DNA from: UBA822 sp965249775
GTDB taxonomy: Bacteria; Gemmatimonadota; Gemmatimonadetes; Longimicrobiales; Gaopeijiaceae
Assembly (NCBI GenBank): GCA_965249775.1
Contig: OZ252253.1
Coordinates: forward strand, 4,030,001-4,094,000
Direction of reading: 5' to 3'
Length of the DNA: 64,000 bases
The notes beneath the pieces are model-generated. The model made no database searches. It was not told the origin of the DNA and saw only the letters and a list, made by a program, of their open reading frames with translations. Position 1 is the stretch's first letter; the number at the start of each line of letters is the position of its first letter. Below are positions 62,291 through 64,000 of this stretch, piece after piece. The position numbers and the translations under genes were made by a program.

Positions 62291-62371
62291 TTCGAGTGCA
62301 CGCACAGTTGAGCGAGCTTCGAGCGCACGCACGGTTGGGCAAGCTTCGAGCGCACACTCGGTTGAGCGAGA
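62291..62371. repeat. Three 27-bp tandem repeats directly before msrQ
   Basis: Units start at 62291, 62318 and 62345; each opens TTCGAG and ends GTTGAGCGAG or a close variant. The third copy ends one base before the TTG at 62373. The frame of msrQ remains open through the array (27 is a multiple of three), but there is no start codon within it. Confidence 0.85.
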
Positions 62372-62372
62372 G

Positions 62373-62999
62373 TTGAACAAGAAGCGTCGCATCCTCCTGC
62401 TCAAGGGGCTGGTCTGGCTCGTGGGACTAGCGCCTCTGGTGTGGCTCATATGGCGGGGGTTCACGGATCGCCTCGGGGCCAACCCGATCGAGGAGGTTCT
62501 GCACCACCTGGGCGACACCGCCTTGATTTACCTCTTGATCACCCTGTCCATCACGCCGGTTCGGCGCCTCACGGGCTGGAACATCCTTGCTCCCCTTAGG
62601 CGGCCGATCGGGCTGTTCGCCTTCTTCTATCTGACGATACACTTCCTTTGGTATGCCGTTATAGATCAGACGCTCGACTTCGAGTTCATCATCGAAGATG
62701 TGGCGGAGCGCCCGTATATTCTGGCGGGCTTCACGGGCTGGTTGCTGCTGATACCTTTGGCTATCACTTCGACCAAGGGATGGATCCGGCGACTCAAGAA
62801 GAACTGGCTGAGGCTCCATCGATTGGTGTACGTGTCAGCCGGTTTGGGTGTGCTGCATTTCTATTGGCAGGTGAAGCTCGATACGTATTGGCCGGTTGTG
62901 GCGGCGATCGTGCTTGCTTGCTTGCTGCTCCTTCGCGTTCGCCCGATCAGGGGATCGATTCTGCCGAGGGGACGGAGCCAAGGGTCGCCCGCCGACTGA
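62373..62999 (+). CDS. msrQ: MsrQ haem-binding membrane subunit
   Basis: 208 residues from TTG 62373. Six helices with the ferric-reductase-like core: GDTALIYLLITLSITPVRRLTG, FAFFYLTIHFLWYAVID (His for haem), GWIRRLKKNWLRLHRLVYVSAGLGVLHFYW. It passes electrons from the quinone pool or a flavin enzyme to MsrP. The TTG has GCGAG upstream, itself part of the 27-bp repeat; a non-annotated upstream start is not available. Confidence 0.9.
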   Translation: MNKKRRILLLKGLVWLVGLAPLVWLIWRGFTDRLGANPIEEVLHHLGDTALIYLLITLSITPVRRLTGWNILAPLRRPIGLFAFFYLTIHFLWYAVIDQTLDFEFIIEDVAERPYILAGFTGWLLLIPLAITSTKGWIRRLKKNWLRLHRLVYVSAGLGVLHFYWQVKLDTYWPVVAAIVLACLLLLRVRPIRGSILPRGRSQGSPAD

Positions 63000-63003
63000 G
63001 TCC

Positions 63004-64000
63004 ATGAACCCACTCGAGCGGTACCGAGCGATCATCCCCGATTGGGAGGGCTTCACGGACGCCATGCTTCGTCGTGATCCGCCCACGCTCCGGGTCAGGA
63101 CCGGACGAATCTCGACGGCGGGCCTCAAGGACCGGCTCGAGGCCCAGGGCTTTGTCCTCTCAGAGGTGGAGGGTCTGCCTGATTTCCTGCGCGTGATCGA
63201 TGGCCCCCACGCCGTGGCCGACACGCTCGAGAATTGGCTCGGCCTGTGCTACATCCAGCAGGCCTCAACCGGGGTTGCTGCGCCACTCCTCGATCCTCGT
63301 CCCGGTGAGCGGGTCCTGGATCTCTGTGCGGCCCCCGGGGGGAAGACCACCCATGCTGCCGACCTCATGCAGGACTACGGCTGTATCGTAGCTGTCGACC
63401 GGAACGAAAACCGCATCCGCGCACTGCTCGGTAACATGTACCGTACGGCTCACCCCAACGTGCTCGTGGTGGCCGGGGACGGCCGGGAACTGCCGGACGG
63501 GGCACTGTTCGACCGGGTGCTGGTGGACGCCCCTTGCTCGGCCGAGGGGACGATGCGGAGGAAGCGCGGGAAGCCGAGGGGGCAGACGGCCAAGTTCCGA
63601 AAGCAGGCGCCCCGGCGTCAGGAGTCATTGCTCCGCCGAGCCATCGACCTCACCCGCCCGGGGGGCGTGGTCCTTTACTCCACCTGCACGTTCGCCCCCG
63701 AAGAGAACGAGGCCGTCGTCCATCGGGTGCTCGAGGACGCCCCCGTTGCGCTCGAGCCGATCAGGATCGACGTCCCGCACGCCCCCGGCCTCACGTCTTT
63801 CGAGGGCCAGCAGTTCGACGCCAGTCTCGAGGGTGCCTGCAGGATATATCCCCACCACTTCGATTCGGGGGGATTGTTCTTGGCACGTCTCAGGCGGCTC
63901 GACGGGAACGAGCCCGCCGGCGCCGAACGGGACGGAGCCGCCGGCGCCGAACGGGACGGAGCCGCCGGCGCCGCGGACGACCCGTCGGGGTTGCCCGGGT
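63004..64000 (+). CDS. RsmB/NSUN-family RNA m5C methyltransferase (3' end outside window)
   Basis: The frame is open from ATG 63004 to the window end (332 codons), four bases after the msrQ stop. SAM-binding motif I is DLCAAPGGKTTHAA; motif IV with the Pro-Cys pair is VDAPCSAEGTMRR; motif VI, with the catalytic cysteine, is YSTCTFAPEENE. It methylates C5 of cytosine in rRNA or tRNA. Relation to RsmF-like proteins is likely because no NusB-like N-terminal domain is present. The C-terminal extension contains a tandem GAERDGAA repeat. Confidence 0.88.
   Translation, partial: MNPLERYRAIIPDWEGFTDAMLRRDPPTLRVRTGRISTAGLKDRLEAQGFVLSEVEGLPDFLRVIDGPHAVADTLENWLGLCYIQQASTGVAAPLLDPRPGERVLDLCAAPGGKTTHAADLMQDYGCIVAVDRNENRIRALLGNMYRTAHPNVLVVAGDGRELPDGALFDRVLVDAPCSAEGTMRRKRGKPRGQTAKFRKQAPRRQESLLRRAIDLTRPGGVVLYSTCTFAPEENEAVVHRVLEDAPVALEPIRIDVPHAPGLTSFEGQQFDASLEGACRIYPHHFDSGGLFLARLRRLDGNEPAGAERDGAAGAERDGAAGAADDPSGLPG
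63913..63973. repeat. 24-bp in-frame tandem repeat encoding AGAERDGA
   Basis: Units at 63913-63936 (one mismatch), 63937-63960 and partial 63961-63973 share GCCGCCGGCGCCGAACGGGA and keep the reading frame of the methyltransferase gene. Confidence 0.85.

Noticed and set aside
1..64000. CRISPR arrays, rRNA and tRNA genes, insertion sequences, prophage
   Set aside because: No spaced identical repeats of the CRISPR type, no cloverleaf or rRNA-like segments, and no transposase, integrase or phage structural motif was noticed by reading; a tool search would be needed for certainty.

Overview
The window is a GC-rich, gene-dense bacterial chromosome segment with about 53 protein-coding genes, most of them supported by family motifs. 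I saw no rRNA, tRNA, CRISPR array, transposase or prophage module. The content suggests a Gemmatimonadota-type or similar free-living heterotroph: an ADOP-type permease with a PadR remnant, a DUF6351 esterase-like lipoprotein, an M28 peptidase, a Leptospira-type citramalate synthase, many lipoproteins and Tat substrates, RND efflux, and frequent GTG/TTG starts. The phylum is an inference from gene content, not a measurement.

Layout. 1-5.3 kb: the tail of a PhoD-like phosphatase, an exported HpcH/HpaI-type aldolase homologue, citramalate synthase, a small helical protein, and a second, Tat-exported PhoD-like protein on the minus strand. 5.4-8.8 kb: a lipoprotein, CcmC and a CcmD-like protein (cytochrome c maturation), then an ABC-2 transporter pair. 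8.8-13.4 kb: membrane and secreted proteins of unknown role, an NHL-repeat protein, a HAMP-domain protein, and an ASCH-like plus winged-helix protein. 13.4-18.2 kb (minus): a truncated SDR gene, then a phosphonate-type ABC importer (two permeases, ATPase, binding lipoprotein) headed by a glycerophosphodiester phosphodiesterase lipoprotein. 18.3-24.3 kb (minus): a complete RND tripartite efflux operon, divergent from a TetR regulator that carries two N-terminal HTH domains.

25.2-33.0 kb: an M28 carboxypeptidase-like peptidase, a PLP aminotransferase, a DUF6351 lipoprotein and a LemA/GIDE pair. 33.0-41.6 kb: an ADOP permease with a fused PadR remnant, an ABC-F protein with a GKD-repeat insert, a cyclophilin lipoprotein and a very large ATPase-LuxR regulator. 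41.8-48.6 kb: a cupredoxin-like protein, an aldo/keto reductase-Rid fusion lacking the AKR catalytic residues, GrpB, an FKBP lipoprotein, a POT transporter and an MFS transporter. 48.7-52.2 kb: a compact operon of secreted proteins (cytochrome c plus copper-monooxygenase-like protein, an Ig-like Ala-rich protein, and a metallo-beta-lactamase-fold lipoprotein that has lost metal ligands). 52.5-56.4 kb (minus): a glutamine amidotransferase, an exported FAH-family hydrolase, and a sulfite oxidase/SoxC-like molybdoenzyme with its cytochrome c. 56.5-60.2 kb: a metal (probably zinc) uptake cluster of small His-rich protein, outer-membrane porin, binding protein and permease, without an ATPase. 60.3-64 kb: a surface-repeat protein, MsrP/MsrQ, and the start of an NSUN-family RNA cytosine-5 methyltransferase.

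The most distinctive observation is structural. Short tandem repeats (17-27 bp, two to three copies) sit at start or stop codons of at least six genes (3569, 6819, 12650, 16207, 51340 and 62291), and some of them multiply the start codon itself. Other leads are the double-HTH TetR facing a nested dyad, the catalytically degenerate AKR-Rid fusion, the 48.7-52.2 kb redox operon, and a 22-bp-arm inverted repeat at 52264-52354.
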